Source: Candidatus Blautia merdavium (GTDB lineage Bacteria; Bacillota; Clostridia; Lachnospirales; Lachnospiraceae). From it: 58,622 nucleotides of DNA. A program made the position numbers and the translations under genes. The notes below the pieces were generated by a model. It had not been told where the DNA came from and did no database searches. It saw only the letters and a program-made list of their open reading frames with translations. Below are positions 7,283 through 16,150 of this stretch, piece after piece. The stretch lies in contig DWVZ01000142.1 of assembly GCA_019119975.1 (NCBI GenBank), forward strand, positions 1 through 58,622. Direction: 5' to 3'. Position 1 is the first letter of the stretch. Every line of letters begins with the position of its first letter.

Positions 7283-9106
7283 ATGAACAAAATTTTAAAA
7301 AGAACATGGCGCATAATCAGAAAGAATTTCGGCAGTCTGCTCCTGTTTGAAACAGGATACCGGATTGCTTCCTTCTGGCTCATCATGCGGGTGGTAAAAA
7401 AAGCGCTGGATTTTTCTCTGAGACAGCAGAACATCAGCTATCTGACCGCTGAGAATTATCTGAAGATTTTATCCCATCCATGGTCCATCGCGCTGGGGAT
7501 TCTGATTTTGCTGCTGATTCTGTTGCTGTTTCTCATAGAGGTCTCGGCGCTTTTGTCGGGCTTTTATCATTCCGGTCAGAATCGGAAGGTTTATGCCAGC
7601 GATCTGCTTTTTGAGGGTGTCCGCAGGACTTTTTTTCTGCTTAGATACAGCAGGGGAGCCTGGATTTTCTGTGCGGCGCTTGCGGCGCCGTTTCTTACGG
7701 TGTGGTTTCTCATACGGGAAATTTCCTATGTCCGGGTCCTGGAATTTACTGCAAGGCAGATCTATCAGATGGTGAAGCCCCACTGGGTGCTGTATCTGCT
7801 GCTGGCTGCGGTGCTTTTGATCTCGTTTCTGTTTGTTTTTGCCCTGCCTTACTGCATTTTAGAGAAAAAGAAAAGCTGGAGAGGGATTCGGGAAGGCATA
7901 TTCCTTTTGAGAAAGCGAAAAAAACAGCTTTTTGGGGGAGTGCTGCTGATCCAGATGCTTCAGTTCCTGCTGACCGTCCTTGCCTATGGCGCTGCCTTTG
8001 CCGTAATGGTGGGGATTACCAAGGCAGTCAGACCAGCGGATACCCAGATTACCACAGTATTGATCTGGGGCGGGTATCTGGATATGGGGATCGGTGTTTT
8101 TGCAGGCGCAGTGCAGCTGGTCTTAAACCTGGCGTTTGTTTACGCTGTTTATGCAGGCTTTCATAAACAGGAGAAAGAGGAGATCCAGCTGTATGCCCTG
8201 ATGAAAAATTATGCCTGGTTTTCCAGGATCGGAAGACGGAAGGCGGCGGCAGTTCTGACATTGCTTCTGGTGCTGTGTGAAAGCGCTTATCTGACAGCAG
8301 CGGCAGTTTCCAATGACAATGTGGTGGACAGCTTGAATCCCCAGACTAAGATCACTGCCCACAGGGGAGGAGCCCTGAAAGCTCCGGAGAATACTCTAAG
8401 CGCTCTTTCCTATACCATAGAATGCGGGGCAGAGTATGCGGAGATTGATGTGCAGGAGACAAAGGACGGGGAACTGATCCTCCTCCACGACAATTCCTAC
8501 AAACGGACGGCAGGAGTGAATAAAAAAGTCTGGGAGATGGATTACGCCCAGGTGGCAAAGCTGGATGCGGGCGCCAGTTTCCATGAGAGGTTCCGCGGGG
8601 AGAAAATCCCTACGCTGGATGATGTTTTAAATTTTTGCAGCGGAAGTCTGGACTTAAACATAGAGATTAAGTATAATGGTAAGAATAAGGGAATTGTAAA
8701 TAAAGTGGCAAGGACCATCCGGGAGCACGATTTTGCCCAGCACTGCGTGGTGACCTCCATGAATTACCAGTTCCTGAGACAGCTGAAGAAGATTGCGCCG
8801 GAGATCCGTACCGGTTATATTATGACTATGGCGTACGGCAGCATTTCAGATGCGGAAGCGGCAGATTTTTTCAGTGTAAAATATACGTATATTACAGAGG
8901 ACTTTGTCCGGGAAGCGCATTCCCTGGGAAAAGAAGTCCACGCATGGACCGTCAATTACAGGGGAGACGCGAAACGCATGCTGGATATGGGTGTGGATAA
9001 TCTGATCACAGATGATCCCATCATGGTGAGGGAGGTACAGAACCAGGAGAGCGGAAACACGGACACAGGATTTTTTGAACTGATGAAATATGGCTTGAGG
9101 ATATGA
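7283..9106 (+). CDS. Membrane-anchored glycerophosphodiester phosphodiesterase
   Basis: A 607-residue two-part protein. The first ~340 residues are a multi-pass membrane domain with about seven or eight hydrophobic helices (the GDPD-associated membrane domain). The last ~250 residues are a GDPD catalytic domain: ITAHRGGALKAPENT (His, Arg and Glu of the active site), EIDVQETKDGELILLHD (acidic metal ligands and second His), and a late VHAWTVNY segment. It hydrolyses glycerophosphodiesters to glycerol 3-phosphate and an alcohol. Such forms may act on lipid- or teichoic-acid-derived substrates at the membrane. The ftsW-like gene follows after 76 bases and may be co-transcribed. Confidence 0.9.
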   Translation: MNKILKRTWRIIRKNFGSLLLFETGYRIASFWLIMRVVKKALDFSLRQQNISYLTAENYLKILSHPWSIALGILILLLILLLFLIEVSALLSGFYHSGQNRKVYASDLLFEGVRRTFFLLRYSRGAWIFCAALAAPFLTVWFLIREISYVRVLEFTARQIYQMVKPHWVLYLLLAAVLLISFLFVFALPYCILEKKKSWRGIREGIFLLRKRKKQLFGGVLLIQMLQFLLTVLAYGAAFAVMVGITKAVRPADTQITTVLIWGGYLDMGIGVFAGAVQLVLNLAFVYAVYAGFHKQEKEEIQLYALMKNYAWFSRIGRRKAAAVLTLLLVLCESAYLTAAAVSNDNVVDSLNPQTKITAHRGGALKAPENTLSALSYTIECGAEYAEIDVQETKDGELILLHDNSYKRTAGVNKKVWEMDYAQVAKLDAGASFHERFRGEKIPTLDDVLNFCSGSLDLNIEIKYNGKNKGIVNKVARTIREHDFAQHCVVTSMNYQFLRQLKKIAPEIRTGYIMTMAYGSISDAEAADFFSVKYTYITEDFVREAHSLGKEVHAWTVNYRGDAKRMLDMGVDNLITDDPIMVREVQNQESGNTDTGFFELMKYGLRI

Positions 9107-9182
9107 TTGAGTGCAGATCCATAAGAGGCTTTCGGGGTTATAGGGACAGTGGAAGAGCAGACCTGTCCGCGGAGGAATGAAA

Positions 9183-10382
9183 ATGGCAAAAAAGAAAAAA
9201 AAGCCGGCAAGATTCGGCTTTCTGTCATCGAATATGGGATATTATGATTTTGACCTGGTGGCAGTGGTGCTTTTGCTGACCTGCTTTGGGCTGGTTATGC
9301 TTTACAGCACCAGTGCCTATGTTGCTGAAAAAGATGTGGGAAACGATATGCTGTATTTCCAGAAGCAGGCAATGATCGGAGGTGCCAGTATTTTTCTGGC
9401 TCTGGCAGTCTCCGCTTCCAGGAAGTTTGACTATCATATACTTTACTATATCAGCTTCGGAATTTTTATCTTAGCTTTGGTGCTTATGGGAATGGTGAAA
9501 TACACGCCGCTGGGGGTCACCATTAACGGGGCCCGCCGATGGCTGCAGATCGGTCCCATCCAGTTCCAGCCTTCAGAGATTGCCAAGATTGCCGCAGTGA
9601 CCTACATGCCCTGCCTGGTCATGAAGCTGGGCAGGAAGATCCGTACGTTCAAGGGGATGGCGCAGCTGTTTGCCGTGGGACTGGCTTTGGGGCTGGGGGC
9701 TTACATCTGGACAGAAAACTTAAGTACCGGGCTGATCATCGGCGCCATCACCGTGCTGATGATCTTCATGGCGTATCCCAAACCCAAATGGTTTCTTATA
9801 GCAGCTGTGGTTCTGGCAGCGCTTTTTATAGGAGCGCGCTTTGGGCTGCAGGCGATGATGGCATCCGGCGGAAATCTTTCCGACTCCAGTTTCCGTATCA
9901 ACCGTGTCCTGGTATGGCTGGATCCGGAGCAGTATTCCCAAAATGGGGGATATCAGATCATGCAGGCGCTGTATGCCATCGGAAGCGGCGGCTTTTTCGG
10001 CAAGGGACTGGGCAACAGTGTGCAGAAGCTGGGTCCGGTGCCGGAGGCGCAGAACGATATGATCTTTGCCATCGTATGTGAAGAATTAGGTGTGTTCGGC
10101 GGGCTGATCATCCTGGCTTTGTTTGGATACCTTTTATATCGGCTGTTCTTCATTGCGCAGAATGCGCCGGACTTTTACGGCTCTATGATGGTCAGCGGGA
10201 TTTTCTTCCACATTTCCCTTCAGGTGATCCTGAATGTATGCGTGGTGCTCAACTGGATCCCGACCACAGGAATCACTCTTCCGTTTATCAGTTACGGAGG
10301 TACATCCATTTTGTTTTTGATGATTGAAATGGGGATTGCTTTAAGTGTTTCCCGGCAGATCAAGTTTCAGGGACAGGCATGA
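9183..10382 (+). CDS. FtsW/RodA/SpoVE family peptidoglycan glycosyltransferase
   Basis: A 399-residue SEDS membrane protein with about ten hydrophobic helices. Landmarks: VMLYSTSAYVA near the N-terminus, GARRWLQIGPIQFQPSEIAK, PEAQNDMIFAIVCEELGVFGG (carrying the catalytic Asp region) and the C-terminal TGITLPFISYGGTS. It polymerises lipid II into glycan strands together with a class B penicillin-binding protein. The first ATG (9177) sits one base after GGAGG, so the ATG at 9183, seven bases away, is the better start. FtsW, RodA and SpoVE roles cannot be separated here; the NDMIF and ISYGGTS forms favour the FtsW/SpoVE side. Confidence 0.88.
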   Translation: MAKKKKKPARFGFLSSNMGYYDFDLVAVVLLLTCFGLVMLYSTSAYVAEKDVGNDMLYFQKQAMIGGASIFLALAVSASRKFDYHILYYISFGIFILALVLMGMVKYTPLGVTINGARRWLQIGPIQFQPSEIAKIAAVTYMPCLVMKLGRKIRTFKGMAQLFAVGLALGLGAYIWTENLSTGLIIGAITVLMIFMAYPKPKWFLIAAVVLAALFIGARFGLQAMMASGGNLSDSSFRINRVLVWLDPEQYSQNGGYQIMQALYAIGSGGFFGKGLGNSVQKLGPVPEAQNDMIFAIVCEELGVFGGLIILALFGYLLYRLFFIAQNAPDFYGSMMVSGIFFHISLQVILNVCVVLNWIPTTGITLPFISYGGTSILFLMIEMGIALSVSRQIKFQGQA

Positions 10383-10413
10383 GAGAAAATTTTACAATAT
10401 TATGAAAAAACAG

Positions 10414-10456
10414 TTGACAAATATAGGGAAAGAAGATATACTTTGGACATCAAAAT
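10414..10456 (+). promoter_or_regulatory. acpP promoter overlapped by a FabT-like operator
   Basis: TTGACA (10414-10419), 17 bases, TATACT (10437-10442). Overlapping the -10 and start site is ACTTTG-GACAT-CAAAAT (10440-10456), whose arms and spacing resemble the FabT (MarR-family) operator of other Firmicutes. The same arms recur before fabD. No fabT gene is in the window, so the regulator is inferred. Confidence 0.65.
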
Positions 10457-10523
10457 AAAATACTAAAACAGAATGAATTCCCACCGGGGATTAAATATGT
10501 GATTTAAAAGGAGATAGGAAATT

Positions 10524-10757
10524 ATGTTAGAAAAGATGAAAGAGATTATTGCAGATCAGTTAAATTGTGACGCGGACAGCATTACAGCTGAAACTTCTTT
10601 CAAGGAAGATTTAGGAGCAGATTCTTTAGACCTGTTTGAACTGGTTATGGCTCTGGAAGATGAGTATTCTGTAGAAATTCCTTCCGAAGAGTTACAGGAA
10701 TTAACAACAGTCGGAGCAGTAATGGACTATCTGAAAAATAAAGGCGTAGAAGAATAA
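10524..10757 (+). CDS. acpP: Acyl carrier protein
   Basis: A 77-residue acidic helical protein that carries the growing fatty acyl chain. The phosphopantetheine attachment Ser is in GADSLDLFELVMALEDEY (Ser34). AAGGAG precedes the start. It is the first gene of the fatty acid cluster, separated from fabD by a hairpin with a T-run (10776-10807), which may allow higher expression of acpP than of the downstream genes. Confidence 0.97.
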   Translation: MLEKMKEIIADQLNCDADSITAETSFKEDLGADSLDLFELVMALEDEYSVEIPSEELQELTTVGAVMDYLKNKGVEE

Positions 10758-10775
10758 GAAACAAAGTATCGGATA

Positions 10776-10807
10776 GGAAGCATGCATGTCGTGCTTCCTG
10801 TTCTTTT
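10776..10807 (+). terminator. Intrinsic terminator between acpP and fabD
   Basis: GGAAGCA (10776-10782) pairs with TGCTTCC (10792-10798), followed by TGTTCTTTT. It probably ends much of the acpP transcript, with fabD onward relying partly on its own promoter. Confidence 0.7.
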
Positions 10808-10815
10808 AAATAAAT

Positions 10816-10848
10816 ACTTTGAATGACAAAATATTTTAGATGTAAACT
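10816..10848 (+). promoter_or_regulatory. Second FabT-like operator and candidate fabD promoter
   Basis: ACTTTG-AATGA-CAAAAT (10816-10832) repeats exactly the arms and 5-base spacing of the site before acpP. It overlaps a possible -35, TTGAAT (10819-10824), with TAAACT (10843-10848) 18 bases on. The operator is well supported by repetition; the promoter elements are weak. Confidence 0.6.
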
Positions 10849-10885
10849 ATTTGGCGCTGCCAAAGTTACGAGATAGGAGTTTCAT

Positions 10886-11815
10886 ATGGGTAAGATTGCA
10901 TTTATCTTTCCTGGTCAGGGCGCACAGTATGTGGGCATGGGCAGGGATTTTTACGAGGCGGTTCCTGTGTGCAGGGAGGTCATAGACAAAGCAAGTGAGA
11001 TTTCAGGGGTAGATTTAAAGAAAATCTGTTTTGAAGAAAATCAGGAGATCAACATTACAGAATATACCCAGATCGCCATGCTGGCAGTGGAAGCTGCGAT
11101 TTTAAAAGCCCTGGAGGAGAAAGGGATCACAGCAGACGCGGCAGGCGGATTAAGCCTGGGAGAATACGGAGCACTGATCGCTTCAGGAGCCATGTCTATG
11201 GAAGATGCCTTTGCAGTTGTGAGAAAAAGGGGCATCTATATGCAGGAGGCAGTTCCCACAGGAGGAGCTATGTCGGCGGTGCTGGGAGCAGAAGCATCTC
11301 TGATCGAGGAAATCTGTGAAAAGACCGAAGGCATTGTTTCCATTGCCAACTACAACTGTCCGGGACAGATTGTTATCACAGGTGAGGCAGAAGCTGTGGC
11401 AAAAGCTTCCGAGAGCCTGAAAGAGGCTGGAGTTAAGAGGATCGTCCCTCTGAAAGTATCCGGACCTTTCCATTCTAAGATGCTTACCGGAGCGGGCGAG
11501 AAGCTGGGAGAAGTTTTAAAAGACGTACAGCTCTCCCCGGTTCAGATTCCATATACCACCAATGTGACAGCAGAGTATGTCACAGACAGCTCTCAGATCA
11601 AGGAGCTTCTGGTAGCGCAGGTATCCTCTTCGGTACGCTGGCAGCAGTGTGTGGAGACTATGATCGCCGACGGCGTGGACACCTTTGTGGAAATCGGACC
11701 GGGCAAGACCCTTGCAGGATTTATGAGAAAGATCAGCCGGAACGTTACGACGCTGAATGTGCAGACACTGGAAGACTTTGAAAAAGTTGTGCAGGAACTG
11801 AAAAAAGCAGAGTAA
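10886..11815 (+). CDS. fabD: Malonyl-CoA:ACP transacylase
   Basis: A 309-residue cytoplasmic acyltransferase that moves malonyl from CoA to acyl carrier protein, supplying the elongation unit. Visible features: [12 protein letters not shown] at the N-terminus, the nucleophile Ser90 in [11 protein letters not shown], and the catalytic His in [10 protein letters not shown]. Length is normal. TAGGAG precedes the ATG. The fabG start lies 14 bases after its stop. Confidence 0.96.
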   Translation: MGKIAFIFPGQGAQYVGMGRDFYEAVPVCREVIDKASEISGVDLKKICFEENQEINITEYTQIAMLAVEAAILKALEEKGITADAAGGLSLGEYGALIASGAMSMEDAFAVVRKRGIYMQEAVPTGGAMSAVLGAEASLIEEICEKTEGIVSIANYNCPGQIVITGEAEAVAKASESLKEAGVKRIVPLKVSGPFHSKMLTGAGEKLGEVLKDVQLSPVQIPYTTNVTAEYVTDSSQIKELLVAQVSSSVRWQQCVETMIADGVDTFVEIGPGKTLAGFMRKISRNVTTLNVQTLEDFEKVVQELKKAE

Positions 11816-11829
11816 GAGAGGGAAAGATT

Positions 11830-12570
11830 ATGTTAGAAAATAAAGTTGCATTAGTGACAGGCGCAGGCAGGGGCATCGGCAGAGAAATCGCCCTGACCCT
11901 GGCAAGGGACGGAGCTTTCGTGGTAGTCAACTACAACGGTTCCAAAGACAGAGCCGAGGAAGTGGTAAAGACCATTGAAGCAGCAGGCGGAAAAGCAGTT
12001 TCCTATCAGTGCAGTGTAGCAGATTTTGCCGCATGCCAGGAGATGATCCAGAGCATTATCAAAGAATACGGGCATCTGGATATTCTGGTAAATAACGCAG
12101 GCATTACAAAGGATAATCTGATCATGAAAATGAAGGAAGAGGACTTCGACGCAGTGATCGATACCAATTTAAAGGGAACCTTTAACACCATCAAACACAG
12201 CGCCCGCCAGATGCTGAAGCAGAGAAGCGGAAAGATCATTAACATTTCTTCTGTATCCGGAATCCTGGGCAATGCAGGACAGGCAAACTATGCGGCAAGC
12301 AAAGCCGGCGTCATCGGTCTGACCAAGACTATGGCGCGAGAACTGGCAAGCAGGGGCATTACGGTAAACGCCGTAGCTCCGGGCTTTGTAGATACCGAGA
12401 TGACCGAGGTTCTCGGCGCAGAGATCAAAGAAGCAGCCTGCAGCCAGATCCCCCTGGGAAAATTCGGACAGACCAAGGACATCGCGGAGATGGTAGCATT
12501 TCTGGCTTCTGAAAAAGCAGACTATATCACCGGACAGGTAATCAGCGTTGACGGCGGCATGAGCATGTAG
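11830..12570 (+). CDS. fabG: 3-oxoacyl-ACP reductase
   Basis: A 246-residue short-chain dehydrogenase that reduces 3-oxoacyl-ACP with NADPH. Shows the nucleotide-binding [16 protein letters not shown] ([12 protein letters not shown]), the catalytic Ser in [10 protein letters not shown] and YxxxK in [10 protein letters not shown], ending with the conserved VDGGM. It lies inside the operon, eight bases before fabF. Confidence 0.96.
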   Translation: MLENKVALVTGAGRGIGREIALTLARDGAFVVVNYNGSKDRAEEVVKTIEAAGGKAVSYQCSVADFAACQEMIQSIIKEYGHLDILVNNAGITKDNLIMKMKEEDFDAVIDTNLKGTFNTIKHSARQMLKQRSGKIINISSVSGILGNAGQANYAASKAGVIGLTKTMARELASRGITVNAVAPGFVDTEMTEVLGAEIKEAACSQIPLGKFGQTKDIAEMVAFLASEKADYITGQVISVDGGMSM

Positions 12571-12578
12571 GAGGAGTT

Positions 12579-13814
12579 ATGAGAAGAGTAGTAGTGACAG
12601 GTATGGGTGCCATCACACCCCTGGGACTGAATGTAGAAGAGTTTTGGAATGGATTAAAAGAAGGCAGACATGGATTCGGAGAGATCACCAAGTTTGACAC
12701 TTCTGACTATAAAGTACATCTGGCAGCTGAGGTAAAAGGCTTCCAGGGAAAAGATTACATGGATTTCAAGGCTGCAAAGAGAATGGAACTGTTCTGCCAG
12801 TACGCAGTTGCAGCGGCAAAGGAAGCTCTGGAGCAGTCCGGCATTGACATGGAGCAGGAAGACCCGTTTATGGTAGGCTGTTCCATCGGTTCCGGCATCG
12901 GAAGCCTTCAGACAGTAGAGAGAGAGCACAAGAAACTGATGGAAAAAGGACCTTCCAGAGTGAATCCTCTGATGGTACCCCTGATGATCTCCAATATGGC
13001 AGCAGGTAATGTTTCTATCCAGTTTGGATTAAAAGGAAAAAGCATTAATGTAGTAACCGCATGTGCTTCCGGAACCCACTGCATCGGAGAGGCATACCGC
13101 ACCATCCAGTTCGGCGACGCGGACGTGATGGTAGCAGGCGGTGCTGAGTCCTGCATTACACCGGTAGGCGTAGCAGGCTTCTCTGCATTGACAGCACTTT
13201 CCAATTCCACAGACCCTGACCGCTGCTCCATTCCTTTTGATAAGGAAAGGGACGGATTTGTCATGGGAGAAGGAGCAGGTATCGTAGTTCTGGAAGAACT
13301 GGAGCACGCAAAGAAGAGAGGAGCGACGATCCTGGCAGAAGTTGTGGGATACGGCGCTACCAGCGATGCATACCATATCACTTCTCCGATCGAAGACGGC
13401 TCCGGCGCTGCAAGATGCATGGAAAACGCAGTGAAGGAAGCTGGGATCGCTCTGGACGATGTGATGTACATCAATGCCCACGGAACCAGCACCCACCACA
13501 ACGACCTTTTCGAGACAAGAGCGATCAAGAAGGTGTTCGGAGATCATGCAAAAGAGATGAAGATCAATTCCACCAAATCTATGATCGGTCATCTGTTAGG
13601 CGCAGCAGGCGCAGTAGAATTTATTGCCTGCGTAAAAGAGATTGAAAATAATTATCTTCATGAGACTGTCGGCTACCAGGTAGCAGATGAAGAATGCGAT
13701 CTGGACTATGTAACAGGACATGGAGTAGAGACAGAGGTGAAATACGCCCTGTCCAATTCCCTGGGCTTCGGCGGACACAATGCCAGCCTGCTTCTTAAAA
13801 AATATGAAGGATAA
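12579..13814 (+). CDS. fabF: Beta-ketoacyl-ACP synthase II
   Basis: A 411-residue condensing enzyme that joins malonyl-ACP to acyl-ACP. The Cys-His-His triad is visible: Cys162 in VVTACASGTHC, His in INAHGTSTHHND and His in STKSMIGHLLGAAGA. AGGAGG lies before the ATG. No fabH, the priming synthase, is found in this window, so initiation depends on a gene elsewhere. Confidence 0.96.
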   Translation: MRRVVVTGMGAITPLGLNVEEFWNGLKEGRHGFGEITKFDTSDYKVHLAAEVKGFQGKDYMDFKAAKRMELFCQYAVAAAKEALEQSGIDMEQEDPFMVGCSIGSGIGSLQTVEREHKKLMEKGPSRVNPLMVPLMISNMAAGNVSIQFGLKGKSINVVTACASGTHCIGEAYRTIQFGDADVMVAGGAESCITPVGVAGFSALTALSNSTDPDRCSIPFDKERDGFVMGEGAGIVVLEELEHAKKRGATILAEVVGYGATSDAYHITSPIEDGSGAARCMENAVKEAGIALDDVMYINAHGTSTHHNDLFETRAIKKVFGDHAKEMKINSTKSMIGHLLGAAGAVEFIACVKEIENNYLHETVGYQVADEECDLDYVTGHGVETEVKYALSNSLGFGGHNASLLLKKYEG

Positions 13815-13835
13815 AGTTCAGTAAGGAGAATGGTC

Positions 13836-14318
13836 ATGGAATTAGAAAAAATCATTGAGTTAATTCATACAGTCAGTGAATCCAATCTGACACAGTTTAC
13901 CATGGAAGAGGGAAACCTGAAGATTTCCATGAAAACCGATAAACAGACAAAGATCGTGGCAGCTCCGGCTCCGGTTCTTCCGGCAGCAGGTCCCATCGCT
14001 GCGGCAGCTCCCCAGGAACTGACAGCAATTTCCGTACCGGCAGCAGCAGATACGGCAGCTGAGGCTGAGGATACCATTCCTGCAGGAAATGTAGTGAAGT
14101 CTCCTTTGGTAGGAACCTTCTACAACGCTCCTTCTCCAGAGGCCGAGCCCTTTGTGAAAGAAGGCGACACCGTGAAGAAAGGACAGGTTCTGGCAATCGT
14201 GGAAGCCATGAAGCTGATGAACGAAATTGAATCCGAATTTGACGGAACCGTTGAAAAGATTTTAGTTTCTAACGAACAGGTCGTAGAATACGGACAGCCG
14301 CTATTTGTGATCAAATAA
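13836..14318 (+). CDS. accB: Biotin carboxyl carrier protein of acetyl-CoA carboxylase
   Basis: A 160-residue protein with a lipoyl/biotinyl domain at the C-terminus; the biotinylated Lys is in VEAMKLMNEIES (about residue 126). A flexible Ala/Pro-rich linker precedes it. An ATG at 13830 abuts the AAGGAG, so the ATG at 13836, seven bases after the site, is preferred. AccB carries CO2 from the AccC active site to the carboxyltransferase encoded by the downstream accD-accA fusion. Confidence 0.95.
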   Translation: MELEKIIELIHTVSESNLTQFTMEEGNLKISMKTDKQTKIVAAPAPVLPAAGPIAAAAPQELTAISVPAAADTAAEAEDTIPAGNVVKSPLVGTFYNAPSPEAEPFVKEGDTVKKGQVLAIVEAMKLMNEIESEFDGTVEKILVSNEQVVEYGQPLFVIK

Positions 14319-14338
14319 CAGGAAGGGGAGGAAAAACC

Positions 14339-14767
14339 ATGAAACTGACAACAAAAGAAATTATGGAGATCATTCCTCACAGACATCCGTTTCTGCTGAT
14401 CGATACCATTGAGGATATGGAACCGGGCGTGCGGGCTACAGGAAGAAAATGCGTCACCTATAATGAACCGTTTTTTACCGGACATTTTCCCCAGGAGCCT
14501 GTGATGCCGGGTGTGCTTCAGATCGAAGCGCTGGCGCAGGTAGGCGCAGTAGCAATTTTAAGCAAACCGGAGAACAAAGGAAAGACCGCTTATTTCGGAG
14601 CGATTAATTCTGCTAAATTTAAAAATAAAGTCGTTCCGGGAGATGTTTTGACACTGGAAGTGGAAATCATCAAAGAAAAAGGTCCGGTAGGCGTAGGAAA
14701 AGCAGTTGCCAAAAACCAGGACGGAAAAGTTACCGTTATGGCAGAAATGACCTTTATGATCGGATAA
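14339..14767 (+). CDS. fabZ: 3-hydroxyacyl-ACP dehydratase
   Basis: A 142-residue hot-dog fold enzyme that removes water from 3-hydroxyacyl-ACP. The catalytic His is in IPHRHPFLLID and the Glu in GVLQIEALAQ; FTGHFPQEPVMPG is also diagnostic. It sits between accB and accC. Whether it also isomerises to make unsaturated chains cannot be judged. Confidence 0.95.
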   Translation: MKLTTKEIMEIIPHRHPFLLIDTIEDMEPGVRATGRKCVTYNEPFFTGHFPQEPVMPGVLQIEALAQVGAVAILSKPENKGKTAYFGAINSAKFKNKVVPGDVLTLEVEIIKEKGPVGVGKAVAKNQDGKVTVMAEMTFMIG

Positions 14768-14788
14768 GGGGTTGAAGGAGAGAAATTC

Positions 14789-16135
14789 ATGTTTCAGAAA
14801 ATTTTAATTGCAAACAGAGGAGAGATCGCGGTGCGTATTATCCGCGCCTGCAGAGAGATGGGAATACAGACTGTTGCAGTTTATTCAGAAGCAGACAGGG
14901 ACGCGCTTCACGCCCAGCTTGCCGATGAGGCGATCTGTATCGGACCCGCCGCTCCTTCAGAAAGCTATCTGAATATGGAGCGGATCTTAAGCGCTACAGT
15001 TGCTACCAAGGCAGAAGCCATCCATCCGGGCTTTGGTTTTTTATCAGAAAATGCCAAATTCGTGGAAATGTGTGAAAAGTGCAACGTGGCTTTTATCGGT
15101 CCCAGCGCCCAGATCATCCACAGAATGGGAAATAAATCCGAGGCGAGAAAGACCATGATGGAGGCAGGCGTGCCGGTTGTCCCGGGAACAAAAGAGCCTG
15201 TCTACACTGCAGAAGAAGCTCTGGCAGCAGCAGAAAAGATCGGTTTCCCCATTATGATCAAAGCGTCCTCCGGCGGCGGCGGAAAAGGTATGAGGATTTC
15301 CGAAAGCCGTGAGGATTTTGTGGAGAATTTCAATACTGCTCAGAGAGAATCCGTCAATGCCTTTGCAGACGATACCATGTATCTGGAAAGATACGTTAGA
15401 GAGCCCAGACACATCGAAGTGCAGATCCTGGGCGATAAATTCGGCAATGTAGTGCAGCTGGGAGAGAGAGACTGCTCCATCCAGAGACGTCATCAGAAAA
15501 TGATCGAGGAATCTCCTTCCTGCGCCATCAACCAGGAGACCAGGGAGAAAATGGGCGAGACTGCCAGACGGGCTGCCAAGGCGGTGGGCTATGAGAGCGC
15601 AGGTACCATTGAATTCCTGCTGGATAAATCCGGGGAGTTCTTCTTTATGGAAATGAACACCAGGATCCAGGTAGAGCATCCGGTGACGGAATTCGTCTCC
15701 GGCGTGGACCTGGTAAAAGAACAGATCCGTGTTGCCGCAGGTCTGCCCCTTTCTGTAAAACAGGAAGAGATCCAGATGAGAGGCCATGCCATTGAGTGCA
15801 GGATCAACGCAGAGGATCCGGAGAGAAACTTTATGCCCTGCCCCGGTATGATCGAGAACATTCATGTGCCCGGCGGAAACGGCGTGCGCATTGACACCGC
15901 AGTTTATAACGGATATAAGATCCCGCCCAACTATGATTCCATGATCATGAAGGTGATCGTATATGACAAAGACCGGGCTTCTGCCATTGCCAAAATGCGC
16001 AGCACCCTGGGAGAGGTGGTCATCGAGGGCGTACAGACCAACCTGGATTTCCAGTATGATATTTTGAACCAGAAAGATTTTGTAGAGGGAAATGTGACTA
16101 CACATTTTATTCCGGAACATTATCACATGGAGTAA
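14789..16135 (+). CDS. accC: Biotin carboxylase subunit of acetyl-CoA carboxylase
   Basis: A 448-residue ATP-grasp enzyme that carboxylates biotin on AccB using ATP and bicarbonate. Landmarks: ILIANRGEIAVRIIRA at the start, the glycine-rich KASSGGGGKGMR loop, LERDCSIQRRHQK-type sequence (GERDCSIQRRHQKM) and EMNTRIQVEHPVTE with the metal and catalytic residues. Length is normal. AAGGAG lies before the ATG. Confidence 0.97.
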   Translation: MFQKILIANRGEIAVRIIRACREMGIQTVAVYSEADRDALHAQLADEAICIGPAAPSESYLNMERILSATVATKAEAIHPGFGFLSENAKFVEMCEKCNVAFIGPSAQIIHRMGNKSEARKTMMEAGVPVVPGTKEPVYTAEEALAAAEKIGFPIMIKASSGGGGKGMRISESREDFVENFNTAQRESVNAFADDTMYLERYVREPRHIEVQILGDKFGNVVQLGERDCSIQRRHQKMIEESPSCAINQETREKMGETARRAAKAVGYESAGTIEFLLDKSGEFFFMEMNTRIQVEHPVTEFVSGVDLVKEQIRVAAGLPLSVKQEEIQMRGHAIECRINAEDPERNFMPCPGMIENIHVPGGNGVRIDTAVYNGYKIPPNYDSMIMKVIVYDKDRASAIAKMRSTLGEVVIEGVQTNLDFQYDILNQKDFVEGNVTTHFIPEHYHME

Positions 16136-16150
16136 AAGGAGCCGTAGAAG

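Noticed and set aside
13029-13592. Minus-strand open frame of about 187 codons opposite fabF
   Set aside because: Cys-rich translation without homology features, opposite the active-site region of fabF.
15044-16126. Long minus-strand open frame opposite accC
   Set aside because: Shadow of the strongly conserved biotin carboxylase gene; composition is non-protein-like and no start signal is present.
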